In this document: one piece after another, positions 40,495 through 51,000 of the stretch
Numbering within the stretch: the first letter of the stretch is position 1
How the letters are laid out: every line of letters starts with the position of its first letter
Assembly (NCBI RefSeq): GCF_003971235.1
Contig: NZ_CP034661.1
Location: 4,030,001-4,094,000, forward strand
DNA: 64,000 bases
Reading direction: 5' to 3'
From: Chryseobacterium aureum
Lineage (GTDB): Bacteria > Bacteroidota > Bacteroidia > Flavobacteriales > Weeksellaceae
Made by a program: the position numbers and the translations under genes
Notes under the pieces: model-generated
What the model was told of the DNA's origin: nothing
Databases searched by the model: none
Seen by the model: only the letters and a program-made list of their open reading frames with translations

Positions 40495-40527
40495 AAACCT
40501 TACAGGTTTCAAAAACCTATAAGGTTT
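40495..40527. repeat. Palindromic intergenic repeat (REP-like)
   Basis: AAACCTTACAGGTTT pairs with AAACCTATAAGGTTT with one mismatch and a 3-base loop. There is no T-run, so it is not a standard terminator. It lies between hutH and the GNAT gene. Confidence 0.6.
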
Positions 40528-40563
40528 AATTCTATCCACATTCATCTTTTAATCAAATAAAAA

Positions 40564-41010
40564 ATGCACATAATCAGAACAGATTCTACTAATAAAGATT
40601 TTCAGAACCTTGTAAAACTCCTCGATGCCACCTTGTCTGAACATAATGGTGAAAATGATGACTTCTTTGCTCAGTTCAATACAATAGATACCATCAAAAA
40701 CTGTGTTGTGGCTTATATAGATGATATACCTGCAGCCTGTGGAGCTTTCAAACCGTTTTCAGAAGATACCGTAGAAATAAAAAGAATGTTTACCAATCCG
40801 GAATTCAGAAAGAAAGGATTAGGATCAGCTATTGTAAAAGATTTGGAAAAATGGGCTGCGGAATTGAACTTTAAAAAAGCAGTATTGGAAACCTCCAGAG
40901 ACTTAAAAAGTGCGATCTCGATATATGAGAAAAGCGGATTTTACAGGATTCCCAATTACGGACAATATATCGGTGTAGAACAAAGTGTATGTTACGAAAA
41001 AGAATTATAG
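40564..41010 (+). CDS. GNAT family N-acetyltransferase
   Basis: This 148-residue protein has the acetyl-CoA binding motif RKKGLGSAIVKDLEKWA near residues 86-102 and the beta-strand lead VEIKRMFTNPEFR, followed by YEKSGFYRIPNYG at the end. It transfers an acetyl group to an unknown amine. Its length is typical. It has no operon partner, as palindromic repeats lie on both sides. Confidence 0.92.
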   Translation: MHIIRTDSTNKDFQNLVKLLDATLSEHNGENDDFFAQFNTIDTIKNCVVAYIDDIPAACGAFKPFSEDTVEIKRMFTNPEFRKKGLGSAIVKDLEKWAAELNFKKAVLETSRDLKSAISIYEKSGFYRIPNYGQYIGVEQSVCYEKEL

Positions 41011-41069
41011 ACTTTACAACTAAAGAATAATTTTCTCAATGTACAAATATTACAACCGAAGTAGTGAAA

Positions 41070-41123
41070 ATTCCCCTCCTCCGGAGGGGTGGCGAAAATT
41101 CAAAGAATTTTTGTCGGGGTGGT
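41070..41123. repeat. 54-bp dispersed repeat, copy 1
   Basis: The unit contains CTCCTCCGGAGGGG and then GGCGAAAATTCAAAGAATTT, ending GGGGTGGT. A near-identical copy in the same orientation is at 53607-53660. It has internal palindromes and no coding role that I can see. Confidence 0.7.
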
Positions 41124-41242
41124 AATAGCTACCTGTTTTACAATATGTTAATTTAATATTCATGTAATGCTAAATTTACATTTTTTAAGTTTTTAATTCC
41201 CGTTAAAGTGTTATATTGTGGCTCCAACCAAAATAATAACAT

Positions 41243-42724
41243 ATGAAAAAAACTGTATTCCTACTGGCAATATTTTTTGCCCTGAACTCGTGTTCCAGAG
41301 AAGAACTTCAGAACGAAAATGTAAAAACTGAAATGGCTCAGAAAGATCCATTGACGGCAAAACAGATCAACGAAAGGATCAACCAGGCTATTAAAACGGA
41401 TGGAGTTTTCAACTGGAAGAATGAATCTGATCATTTTGTATGGAGCGCCGTTTTCCGCGGAAACAAAATGGTATCTATCGGCTTTGGGTCTTCTAAAGAT
41501 GATTTCGACAGAAGTAAATCGCCAAACAGCGGTGATATGGAAAAAGAAGTGCTTTCTGTCATCAGAAAATATGAAGGAAAGGAAGAAAGAAACTTCATTC
41601 TTCTTTCAGATCAGTATCTTAACCAGATGGATGTTGTGATAGAAAATGAAGAAACCATAGCTGCTCTCAGACAAATGAAAAACATCCGGTATGTAGAGCC
41701 GGCAGACTATCATTATTTTGAATTTGAAGCTCAATATAATGCTGCTGCAAAATCTTCAGGAAGCGGTTCATCAGGATGTGGTTTTTCCTCAGCAACATTA
41801 AATGCAGCAGACTATACGTCTACAACACCCAGTGCAAAAATTCCATGGGCTTTTGCAAAACACAATATTCCTGATGCATGGAGCTACAGTACCGGTGCAG
41901 GGGTTACCATAGGACTTATTGACACAGGGGTTTCTCCGGAACAGACTTTATTGGGAGCAAGTTTTAATAATGGGGCTTCTTCGGGAAGAACAATCAGTAA
42001 ATTCGGAGTGTATAATTCTGATGGATCCGGAGATCAGTGCGGGCACGGAACAAAAATGGCTTCTGTAATGGCCGCTCCGAGAAATACATCAGGATTACCT
42101 GTGGGAGTAGCTTACAATGCCAACCTGATTGCATACAGAGCAGCAGAAAACGTTGTATTGGAAACTTCCAGCGAACAGACTGCTGTAAAAACGGCTTTCA
42201 CAGAATTAGGTAACAATACCAGCGTTAAGATCATTTCTATGTCTATGGGACATATTTTCTCTGTAGGAAAAATTGAGGACGGTGTTAAATATGCCTATTC
42301 TAAAGGAAAACTGATTTTCTGTGCCGGAGGTACTTCTACCAGTTTTACCAATTTTGTTGGGGTTATTTTCCCTGCATCCATGTCAGAAACTCAGGCCATC
42401 ACCGGAGTAAAAGAAAATACATCCAATCAGAAATGTGATGTCTGCCACTCCGGAAGTCAGATCGATTTTACCTTCCAGATGGAAAGACCTTCAGGAAATA
42501 CTGTTCCTGTACTGAGTTATTATAACGGACAAGCTGATTATGTAGGTGGTTCTTCAGTGGCTACGGCAGCTACTGCTGGAATTGCCGCGTTGGTTTGGGC
42601 TAAAAATCCATCATGGACAAGAGAGCAGGTACTTAACAAAATGAGACAGTCTGCTACCTACTATCCTAATGTAAATTCAAGCTACGGCTACGGAAACATC
42701 AATGTTCTGAAAGCTGTACAATAG
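41243..42724 (+). CDS. Subtilisin-like (S8) serine protease lipoprotein
   Basis: This 493-residue protein has a lipoprotein signal (FLLAIFFALNSCSREE, with the lipobox Cys near 18). A propeptide-like region covers about residues 20-170, with a Ser/Gly-rich linker near 172-185. The S8 domain follows with Asp in GLIDTGVS near 229, His in CGHGTKMAS near 267 and Ser in GGSSVATAATAG near 437. All three catalytic residues are present. It should sit in a membrane facing the periplasm or on the surface. The cut site is unknown. A terminator follows. Confidence 0.9.
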   Translation: MKKTVFLLAIFFALNSCSREELQNENVKTEMAQKDPLTAKQINERINQAIKTDGVFNWKNESDHFVWSAVFRGNKMVSIGFGSSKDDFDRSKSPNSGDMEKEVLSVIRKYEGKEERNFILLSDQYLNQMDVVIENEETIAALRQMKNIRYVEPADYHYFEFEAQYNAAAKSSGSGSSGCGFSSATLNAADYTSTTPSAKIPWAFAKHNIPDAWSYSTGAGVTIGLIDTGVSPEQTLLGASFNNGASSGRTISKFGVYNSDGSGDQCGHGTKMASVMAAPRNTSGLPVGVAYNANLIAYRAAENVVLETSSEQTAVKTAFTELGNNTSVKIISMSMGHIFSVGKIEDGVKYAYSKGKLIFCAGGTSTSFTNFVGVIFPASMSETQAITGVKENTSNQKCDVCHSGSQIDFTFQMERPSGNTVPVLSYYNGQADYVGGSSVATAATAGIAALVWAKNPSWTREQVLNKMRQSATYYPNVNSSYGYGNINVLKAVQ

Positions 42725-42743
42725 CTAATGATTCCATAAAAAG

Positions 42744-42779
42744 AAAAGGAAATATCTCACCAGAGGTATTTCCTTTTTA
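42744..42779. terminator. Terminator between convergent genes
   Basis: AAAAGGAAATA pairs with TATTTCCTTTT and is followed by a T-run. It lies between the protease stop (42724) and the YgiD-type stop (42801). Confidence 0.8.
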
Positions 42780-42800
42780 TGTACTATAATTAAGAACAGA

Positions 42801-43628
42801 CTATCCAATCCTAACGCTCGTCATGCTCAGTGAGCCTCCAATAAGCTCATCATTAAATAAGGTGAGTTCTTCAGACGGGGCTTTCAATCCTAAAGTATAC
42901 ACTAAGGGAAGATAATGATCAGGCGTAGGAACGGCATACTGTAAGAAAGTTCCCTGCTTCTGATAATCAATAATATTCTGAAAATTACCGTCAAGAAGCC
43001 AGTTGTTGGTCTTTTCTCTTGCTTCTACTGCCCAATCCCAGCCGGCACCTACCGTATTGATATTTTTCCAGTCGATAAGGCGGAGGTTATGCACAATATT
43101 TCCGCTTCCAATAATCAGGATCCCTTTTTCGCGGAGCTTATTGAGTCTTTTGGCCAGATCATAATGATATTGCGGAGGTTTTGTATGATCAATGCTTAAC
43201 TGAATGACCGGAATATCCGCATCAGGATACATATGTTTAATCACTGACCATGCACCATGGTCAAGACCCCAGCTGTGATCTTCTTCCACCTCTGCGGGAA
43301 GAAGAAGTTCTGCCGTTTCTCTGGCTAGTTCAGGACTTCCCGGAGCAGGATACTGCACATCAAAAAGTGCCTTTGGGAAACCATAAAAATCGTGGATGGT
43401 TTTTGGCATATCCATAGCCGTAACAAAAGTTCCGTCTGTGTACCAGTGGGCGGAAATACAAAGAATTGCATTAGGTTTAGGAATTTCTGAAGCCGCTTTC
43501 CGGAAACCCTGTACAAATTGGTTCTCTTCAATGGCATTCATAGGAGAACCATGTCCAAGAAATAAAACAGGCATTCTTTGGGTGCTTTTAAAACTGTTGC
43601 TTATGTTTTGAAGATCATTGAGGTTCAT
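42801..43628 (-). CDS. ygiD: 4,5-DOPA dioxygenase extradiol-like protein (YgiD family)
   Basis: This 275-residue protein has the LigB-type catalytic layout: PVLFLGHGSPMNAIE near 21-35, ILCISAHWYTDGTFV, VIQLSIDH and GSGNIVHNLR, with His residues that can bind a metal. YgiD relatives use zinc or iron and open aromatic rings such as DOPA, but the natural substrate here is unknown. It follows YceI on the minus strand, separated by a terminator. Confidence 0.9.
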   Translation of the reverse strand: MNLNDLQNISNSFKSTQRMPVLFLGHGSPMNAIEENQFVQGFRKAASEIPKPNAILCISAHWYTDGTFVTAMDMPKTIHDFYGFPKALFDVQYPAPGSPELARETAELLLPAEVEEDHSWGLDHGAWSVIKHMYPDADIPVIQLSIDHTKPPQYHYDLAKRLNKLREKGILIIGSGNIVHNLRLIDWKNINTVGAGWDWAVEAREKTNNWLLDGNFQNIIDYQKQGTFLQYAVPTPDHYLPLVYTLGLKAPSEELTLFNDELIGGSLSMTSVRIG

Positions 43629-43650
43629 AAATATAAATATTGAAGATATT

Positions 43651-43694
43651 AAAAAAATAAAAGGTTCAAGGCTTTTAGAAATCCCTGAACCTTT
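43651..43694 (-). terminator. Minus-strand terminator after yceI
   Basis: AAAGGTTCA and TGAACCTTT form the stem. On the minus strand it is followed by TATTTTTTT. It separates the YceI gene from the YgiD-type gene. Confidence 0.7.
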
Positions 43695-43712
43695 TGTAAT
43701 ATATGTTATTTA

Positions 43713-44225
43713 CTATGCCTGTTTTACAAACTGTAATTCACCAGCTACCTTTACATCATCACTCACCATTACACCTCCTGCTTCAAGCGCTGCATTCCAG
43801 TTTAATCCGAAGTCTTTTCTGCTGATTTTTCCTTCAAAAGAGAAACCTGCTTTGGTATTTCCCCATGGGTCTACATTAATTCCTCCGAAGTCTACATCAA
43901 GATTAATAGGTTTCGTAATGCCGTTGATGGTAAGATTTCCAACGATAGAATTATTTAAAGCCTGAGATTCAAATGTGATCGTAGGATGTACTTCAGCATT
44001 GAAGAATTCTGCAGACTTTAAGTGGTTATCTCTGTCTGTATTATTGGTGAATACAGAATCCGTCTGGATGGTAGCAGTTGTCTTTGCATTTGCAAAAAAT
44101 TCATCTTCAGAGTCTATTTCTGCGGTGAAAGTTCTGAAGCTTCCTTTAACGTTAGAGATCATCATGTGTTTTACTTTGAAAGTAATCTCACTATGCGTAG
44201 GGTCTAAAATCCATTTTGTTGCCAT
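43713..44225 (-). CDS. YceI family protein
   Basis: I start this 170-residue protein at the ATG at 44225 (MATKWILDPTHSEITFKVKHMM). A longer upstream reading adds an unconvincing extension. It has the YceI beta-barrel pattern with DPTHSEITFKVKHM, TDRDNHLKSAEFF and TINGITKPINLDVDFGG. YceI proteins bind isoprenoid-like lipids in a hydrophobic pocket. No signal peptide is seen with this start, so it may be cytoplasmic. Its role is unknown beyond stress association in relatives. Confidence 0.92.
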   Translation of the reverse strand: MATKWILDPTHSEITFKVKHMMISNVKGSFRTFTAEIDSEDEFFANAKTTATIQTDSVFTNNTDRDNHLKSAEFFNAEVHPTITFESQALNNSIVGNLTINGITKPINLDVDFGGINVDPWGNTKAGFSFEGKISRKDFGLNWNAALEAGGVMVSDDVKVAGELQFVKQA

Positions 44226-44552
44226 TGTATTATATATTTTTTGTTTGTTATTGATAATGCAAATGTAGGATAGAGAGCATATACAAGTCATTGATATAGG
44301 ATAAGAAATGAGTTTTTTTGTCAATTATCAATTTTGCTTCGCAGAGAATGGTGAATACCATATCTTTTCAACAACTAAAAATTGACTTGCGCAGCGGATT
44401 GACTATTCACAATTGACTTATTCTCAAATTCTACTATTAAGGTAAGGAATAATTTCTTTTAGTGTATGAATTCCATTTTATGAATGTTTTAATTTAACAT
44501 TTCTTAACGATTGGTTTTTATTTCTTATTTTTGGTGGATTCAATTTTATACA
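44226..44552. other. Intergenic region with an inverted-repeat element
   Basis: This region lies between the divergent yceI and DPP-IV genes. It contains a 98-bp inverted-repeat element at 44320-44417. No other feature is supported. Confidence 0.6.
44320..44417. repeat. Inverted-repeat intergenic element (MITE-like), copy 1
   Basis: The ends are GTCAATTATCAAT and the inverted ATTCACAATTGAC. Internal motifs include TTTTGCTTCGCAG and GCGCAGCGGATTGAC. A related 94-bp element is at 62555-62648. It has no coding capacity. Confidence 0.7.
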
Positions 44553-46691
44553 ATGAGACTACATAAATTTTCTTTATTGATGCTGGTTTTAGGCAGTTCT
44601 GCGTTTGCCCAGACCCAAAAATTTACCATGGCAGAGGCTGTAAATGGGATGAGAACCAACCTTGCTGTGAAAAATATTTCTCAGTTTTCATGGGCTGCAG
44701 ACGGAAAATCATATATCCAGGCAGTGAAAGGCGGTTATCTGATCACAGATATCAAAACCAACAAACAGGATACGCTGATCTCGTTGAATCAACTGAACAG
44801 AAACCTTTCCAATGATAAGCTTAAAGCTATTCCTCCCATTAAATTTACAGGAAATACCAAGGGATATTTTACTACCGATGGTAAAATGTCATGGATCGAG
44901 AAATCAGGAAATGACTGGAAGGTTAAAAATACGGCAACCATTGATAAAGATGCTGCGAATGTGAAAATGTTTGGTGACGGTGAAACTTTCGCCTTTACCG
45001 CAAAGAATAATTTATTTGTAAACAGAAACGGAAAAACCATTGCTGTAACCAACGAAACCAATGAAAATATCATCAGCGGACAGGCGGTTCACAGAAATGA
45101 ATTCGGTATTGATACGGGAATTTTTCCTGCTCCCAACTCTGAAAGTGTAGCATTCTATAAAATGGATCAGAGCATGGTAGCAGATTACCCGATCATCGAC
45201 TGGTCTGTAACCCCCGCTGTAAACCACAATATCAAATACCCAATGGCCGGGCAGACTTCCCATCAGGTAACATTAGGGGTTTTCAATATCAAAACCCAAT
45301 CTACTACGTTCTTAAAAGTGGAAGGCGAAAAAGATCAATATCTGACAGCTGTTACCTGGAGCCCGGATTCAAAATACATCTTTGTAGGAGTTCTAAACAG
45401 AGGCCAGAATCATATGAAAATGAATCAGTATGATGCCGCTACAGGAGAATTGGTGAAAACTTTATTTGAAGAAACAGACAGTAAATACGTAGAACCCCAG
45501 CACCCGCTTACTTTTTTCCCGAATTCTAATACAGACTTCATATGGCAGAGCCAGAGAACGGGCTACAATCATTTGTTTCACTACAGCCTTGAAAAAGGAC
45601 TGATATCTCAAATCACAAAAGGGGACTGGCTGGTAACCGATATTTTAGGATTCAATGAAAAGAAAAAGGAAATCTACTTTGCATCCACAAAAGAAACTCC
45701 TCTAGAAAGACATTTATACAGAATCAACTGGACGAACTTCAAAATGCAAAAGCTGGATAATGCAGAAGGAATGCATATCGGTACATTGAGCAGTGATGGA
45801 AACTATCTTTATGATGCATACAGCAATGCCAATTCACCGAGAGTGGCCAACATTATCAATACAGCGAACTTAAAAACTACGAATATCCTGACTTCTGAAA
45901 ATCCATTAAAGAATTACCAGAGACCGGAAATTAAAAACATTACACTAAAAGCAGATGACGGAACTCCTTTGTACGGAAAGATCATTCTTCCGACAAATTT
46001 TGATCCGAATAAAAAATACCCAATTATTGTTTATCTGTATAACGGACCCCACTTACAGCTGATCACCAACAGTTTTCCGGCATCAGGAAATCTATGGTAT
46101 GAATACATGGCTCAGAACGGTTACGTTATTTTTACCATGGATGGAAGAGGCTCTTCTAACCGAGGAATGAAGTTCGAGCAGGCGGTATTCAGAAACCTGG
46201 GAACTACAGAAATGAACGACCAGATGAAAGGGGTAGAGTACTTAAAGTCACTTCCTTATGTAGACGGAGATAAAATGGGAATCCATGGATGGAGTTTCGG
46301 CGGATTTATGACAACCAGCTTCATGCTTCGTAAACCGGATGTATTTAAAGTAGGAGTAGCAGGAGGGCCGGTAATCGACTGGAGCATGTACGAGATCATG
46401 TACGGAGAAAGATATATGGATACTCCTCAGGAAAATCCGCAGGGATATGCAACTGCTAATCTTCTGGATAAAGTGCAGAACCTGAAAGGGAAATTACTGA
46501 TGATCCATGGAGCTCAGGATGATGTCGTAGTATGGCAGCATTCTATTAAATTTATTAAGTCTGCTGTGGATAACGGGGTTCAGCTGGATTACTTTACGTA
46601 TCCGGGACATCCGCATAACGTGATCGGGAAAGACAGAGTTCACCTGATGCAGAAAATCACAGATTATTTTGATCTGTATCTGAAGAAATAA
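44553..46691 (+). CDS. S9 family peptidase, dipeptidyl peptidase IV-like
   Basis: This protein has 712 residues from the ATG at 44553, with a signal peptide (FSLLMLVLGSSAFAQTQ). An earlier ATG at 44511 would only add an improbable extension. The N-terminal beta-propeller covers about residues 40-450. The C-terminal alpha/beta hydrolase has Ser in GWSFGGFMTTSF near 590, Asp in IHGAQDDVV near 665 and His in GHPHNV near 695. This is the usual layout of Bacteroidota DPP-IV peptidases that cut X-Pro from peptides in the periplasm. A terminator follows. Confidence 0.94.
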   Translation: MRLHKFSLLMLVLGSSAFAQTQKFTMAEAVNGMRTNLAVKNISQFSWAADGKSYIQAVKGGYLITDIKTNKQDTLISLNQLNRNLSNDKLKAIPPIKFTGNTKGYFTTDGKMSWIEKSGNDWKVKNTATIDKDAANVKMFGDGETFAFTAKNNLFVNRNGKTIAVTNETNENIISGQAVHRNEFGIDTGIFPAPNSESVAFYKMDQSMVADYPIIDWSVTPAVNHNIKYPMAGQTSHQVTLGVFNIKTQSTTFLKVEGEKDQYLTAVTWSPDSKYIFVGVLNRGQNHMKMNQYDAATGELVKTLFEETDSKYVEPQHPLTFFPNSNTDFIWQSQRTGYNHLFHYSLEKGLISQITKGDWLVTDILGFNEKKKEIYFASTKETPLERHLYRINWTNFKMQKLDNAEGMHIGTLSSDGNYLYDAYSNANSPRVANIINTANLKTTNILTSENPLKNYQRPEIKNITLKADDGTPLYGKIILPTNFDPNKKYPIIVYLYNGPHLQLITNSFPASGNLWYEYMAQNGYVIFTMDGRGSSNRGMKFEQAVFRNLGTTEMNDQMKGVEYLKSLPYVDGDKMGIHGWSFGGFMTTSFMLRKPDVFKVGVAGGPVIDWSMYEIMYGERYMDTPQENPQGYATANLLDKVQNLKGKLLMIHGAQDDVVVWQHSIKFIKSAVDNGVQLDYFTYPGHPHNVIGKDRVHLMQKITDYFDLYLKK

Positions 46692-46697
46692 TAATAC

Positions 46698-46728
46698 AAT
46701 CCAGTCTAAAACAAGGCTGGATTTTTTT
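46698..46728 (+). terminator. Intrinsic terminator after the S9 peptidase
   Basis: AATCCAGTCT pairs with AGGCTGGATT (one mismatch) and is followed by T7. Confidence 0.8.
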
Positions 46729-46917
46729 GAATATTACCTTAACCTTATTGTATTATGCTAAATTTAGATTGCTTCGCTTTGCTATCAATGACAATACCGT
46801 GTTATTAGTGGAAAATTAGTGTTATTTGTATTTTAAAAAACAATACTTCCGATCTTAACAAACATCAATGTTTTTGATTTTGTATAGTGGTATTTTTGTA
46901 GTACTAAAATCAACAAT

Positions 46918-47943
46918 ATGGAATTAGGAATAGGGATGTTCGGAGATCTGGCTTTAGACCCGTCTACCGGAAAATATAAAGATGCAGGAATCAAAATCCG
47001 TGAAATACTGGATCAGGTAAAATTCATGGATGAGGTAGGAATTGATGTTTTCGCAATGGGAGAACACCACCGTCCGGATTATGCTGTTTCCTCTCCGGAG
47101 ATCGTTTTGGCAGCAGCAGCAAGCATTACCAAAAATATAAAGCTGGCCAGTGGAGTGACTGTTTTAAGTTCTTCTGAACCGGTAAAAGTATATGAAGATT
47201 TTTCAACACTGGATCTTATTTCAGACGGAAGAGCAGAGATATTCGTGGGACGCGGAAGTTTCATTGAATCATTTCCCCTCTACGGTTATTCGCTGAATGA
47301 TTATGAACAATTATTTGACGAAAAATTAGAATTATTGCTGAAAATCAATTCAGAAGAAAATGTAAGCTGGTCTGGAAAGCTTCGTGCTCCGATGCAGAAT
47401 CAGACCGTTTATCCAAGGGCAAAAAATGACGGTAAACTTTCAATCTGGAGAGCTGTTGGAGGAACTCCTCAGTCTGTTTTGAGTGCAGCACAGCTTGGAA
47501 TGCCTTTAGTGGTAGCTATCATTGGAGGAATGCCAATCCAGTTTAGAAATCTGATCGAGTTCTACAAGCAGGAATACCAGAAAGCAGGGCACGATGTTTC
47601 GAAAATGCAGATTGCGATTCATTCGCATACTTTTGTAAGTGATGACCAACAAGTAGTGGATGGATATTTCCATAATTATAAATCCCAGATGGACAGGATA
47701 GGAGCATCCAGAGGATGGGCACCTTACACAAAAGCTCAGTATGAGGGCGGAAGAAGCAAAGACGGAGCATTGTTTATAGGAAGTCCGGCAGAAGTAGCCG
47801 ATAAAATTGCTTACATGAAAGAAATTTTCGGAATTACAAGATTTATCGGTCACATGGATGTGGGGGATCCTGCCCATGAGGTGATGATGAAGTCTATAGA
47901 ATTGTTTGGAAATGAAGTGAAGCCTGTTATAAAAGGACTTTAA
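46918..47943 (+). CDS. LLM class flavin-dependent oxidoreductase
   Basis: This 341-residue protein has the luciferase-like monooxygenase fold. The opening MELGIGMFGDLALDP, then FMDEVGIDVFAMGEHHRPDYAVSSPE, and ISDGRAEIFVGRGSF match the family. It probably uses FMN and reduced flavin. The substrate is unknown. It is a single gene with a -7-like TATTTTTG at 46891-46898 and a terminator downstream. Confidence 0.92.
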   Translation: MELGIGMFGDLALDPSTGKYKDAGIKIREILDQVKFMDEVGIDVFAMGEHHRPDYAVSSPEIVLAAAASITKNIKLASGVTVLSSSEPVKVYEDFSTLDLISDGRAEIFVGRGSFIESFPLYGYSLNDYEQLFDEKLELLLKINSEENVSWSGKLRAPMQNQTVYPRAKNDGKLSIWRAVGGTPQSVLSAAQLGMPLVVAIIGGMPIQFRNLIEFYKQEYQKAGHDVSKMQIAIHSHTFVSDDQQVVDGYFHNYKSQMDRIGASRGWAPYTKAQYEGGRSKDGALFIGSPAEVADKIAYMKEIFGITRFIGHMDVGDPAHEVMMKSIELFGNEVKPVIKGL

Positions 47944-47963
47944 AACAGAAGTTTATGAGGAGC

Positions 47964-47998
47964 AAAAGCCACAGAGAGATCTTTGTGGCTTTTGTTGT
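47964..47998. terminator. Terminator between the LLM gene and sbcC
   Basis: AAAAGCCACA pairs with TGTGGCTTTT (one mismatch region), with T-rich flanks. It lies between the convergent stops at 47943 and 48017. Confidence 0.75.
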
Positions 47999-48016
47999 TT
48001 ATATGTAATATTATCA

Positions 48017-51000
48017 TTAAATAATTTCAATCAGACTGCCTCTTTCCTCGTCTTTAATAATGTTGAGCGCTGTGGGGATTTTCTCTTTCAGCTCTTCAAC
48101 GTGCGAAATAATTCCTACAATCCTGTTTTCTTTCATCAGGCTGGTGAGCGTTTCAAATACGATATTCACAGATTCTGTGTCCTGTGTTCCGAAACCTTCA
48201 TCAATAAAGAAGAAATTCTTATCTGCCTGTGCATTGGACTGGACACTTTCTGCCAGTGCCAGAGCAAGACTTAAAGAGACCTGAAATGCCTGTCCTCCCG
48301 AAAGTGTTTTTACACTTCTGCTTTTCCCTTCGTTGAGGTAATCAATAATTTCAAAATCATTATTTTCATTAAGTTGAAGGCTCAGCTGGTTCCTTGTCAT
48401 CCTATGAAAACGTACATTGGCATGATCACAAAGCTGTCTCAGATAAATAGAAGAAACATATTGTACAAAACCTGCTCCTTTAAACAGGTTTATCATAATC
48501 TTTAAATTTTCCGAACGTTTCTGCAATTTGGCAAGCTCTTTTAAAAGAGTCTCTTTCTTCACAAACTCTTTTTCCAGTCTGTCTATTTCTGCAATTTTAG
48601 TCACTACAGAATCACTTATTTTTTTCTGTTCAACTTGTGCTTTAAGAAATTCCTGCTCAGCCAGAGAAAACTGCTCATTATCAAATGAAAGTCCTTTAAG
48701 CTTGAGCTCGAGCTCTTTGATGAACTTTTTTAAAGCCTCAAATTCTACTTTAAAATTCTGAATTTTGGCTCTTACTAATTCAACATTGATTTCCTGAAGT
48801 AAAATATTCTCCACTTCTTTAAATTCACTGAAATTTTGATCAGCCAAAGCCTTCGCCATCGCGCCTTCATTATCAGAAATTTCTTTTTCAAGTTCTGTAA
48901 TCTGTTTCTCAGACTGACTGACAATGGCTTTCTGTTCAGCTAATTTCGGAGAAAGAATTTTTTCCTGCTCCAGTGCGTTCTGGTAATTTTCTTCGGTTTC
49001 TTTATTGGATTTTACCAGCGTTTGATAGGTTTCTTCAATCTCAGCTTTTTCTTTCTGGATGTATAGATTCCAATCCAGAATCTTAAGGCCGGAACGGCTG
49101 ATATTGATCTGTTCCTGCTTTGAAACTTCTTCCATACGGAATGCTTCCAGAGCGCTCTTATACTTTTCCAAAGTTTTGGTTTCCCTTTCCAGATTATCTC
49201 TTTCCAAAGCAATATTCCGCTCAGTTTCTTCAATCTTTTTTTCTAAAGTAAATGAGTACGACCGTTTTTTTTCAAACTCCTCTTCCTGATCGGGTGAAAA
49301 TGTTTTCCAGTTGAATTTCTGAATATGATCTTCAATACTTTTCTGAATCTGAGCCGTAATTTTCTGCTCAGAAAGAAGCTGCTCTTCAAAGATTTTTTTA
49401 CGGTCCAGAATTTTGTCTATTTCAGCTTCCTTCCTTTGAAGAGCAGTTATTTCCTGTTCTAAAGATGTTATTTTCTCCTGAATTTCCTGCAGCTCAGCAT
49501 TCACATCATGAAATTCCACAATATGCGGGTGTTCCTGAGATCCGCAAAGAGGGCAGTTCTCACCGTCATGAAGTTCGCTGGCGAAACGGGAAAGTTCTTT
49601 TTGAATTTTAAGATGATCGAGCTTCTGGGAAAGTTCCTTTTTCTTAGTTTCTAAAGTTTCTTTTATAATCCTGAAATCTTCTTTATAATTTTCGATATAA
49701 ACAAATGGCTTTAATTGTTCTGCAATTTCTCCAATCTGCTTTTGATGTTTCTCGATCTTTTCGGTTTGTTCCTGAAGTGATTTTTTTAAGTTTTTTTGCT
49801 GGATAAACCAGTGGCCCACTTCAGAAAGCAAAGCAGAATCAAGCTTTTGTTCTTTTAAAATTTTTATTTGTGTCGAAAGCTCATCAATTTTCTTTTGAAT
49901 TTTTTCTTTATTGAGGTCTACTTCTTTTACCTTTTCAGAACCTTTCTGGGTTCTTTCATTCAGAACTTTGATCTCCTCAGAAAACTTAAGGACTTGAATG
50001 ATGAGATTCAAATCATTTTCCTGAATTCTGGATTGCTCCAATGCTTTAAACTTCGGCTCAAGAGACGTAAGTTGTTCTTTTATAATAGTAAAAGCTTTTT
50101 CAGTTTCCTGCCAGCTTTTGATCTGTTGTTCTTTCTCATTTCGTTTGTCTGAAATTTCTTTTGAAAGCTTATTTTTCTCAATAATTAATGGATTGAAAAG
50201 CCTGAAAGTACGGTCGTATAATTCTGCCTGTGCTTCCAGAGCATCCATCTGGGGCTTTTCTTCAGAAAGTTTGCTGAATTTTTCCTTATTCTGCTGTAAA
50301 CTGTCAAAGTCGCTTTTTAAGTTTTTCAGCTGTTGATACGTTTGGGAAACCTTCTCCAGTTTTTCATTGGATTCTGAGAGGAGTTTCTGCTCTTCAGCCA
50401 ACTGTTCTTTCTGAAGTTTAATTTTCTCTTCATTGATTTCTTCAAATCCTTTTAACTGTCCTTCCAGCTGATCCAGTTCGGATCTGTTTTTTACATTGAG
50501 TGTGGAAACATTGTTCTGAAGGTCAAATTTCTGAAGATTAAAGATCTCCTTCATCATATTGGTTCTTTCTGCTGCACCCAATTCAAGAAATTCTTTGAAC
50601 TGTCCCTGCGGAATAATGATGGTTCTTTTGAAGTTGGCATAGCTTAAGCCAATAATAGCTTCAGCATTTGAATGATCCAGAGGAACCCATTTACCATTGA
50701 TATGCTCATAAAAAGTAACCGCATTGGGTTTTACCTCTTCGAATTTCTTGGAATTTCGCTTAAAATCGCGGGTAGCACGGAAAAGCTTATTTTCATAATT
50801 CACAAAATCAAATTCAATGTAAGAGCTGTTTGACTTTAAATTCATCATGTTGTAAGCTCTTTTGTCACGCATGTTCAGACGTTCCGTTTCGCCGTATAAA
50901 GCAAACGAAATCGCTTCAAGGACCGATGATTTTCCAGAACCTACCGCCCCGAAAATTCCGAAAAGCCCGGCTTCAGTAAGATTCCTGAAGTCAATCGTCT

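Noticed and set aside
43969..44268. Plus-strand open frames opposite yceI
   Set aside because: They are shadows of the minus-strand YceI gene, whose family motifs are clear.
46761..46800. Segment with GCTTCGC near 46770 like the inverted-repeat family
   Set aside because: It lacks the paired GTCAATT ends and is too short to call a copy.
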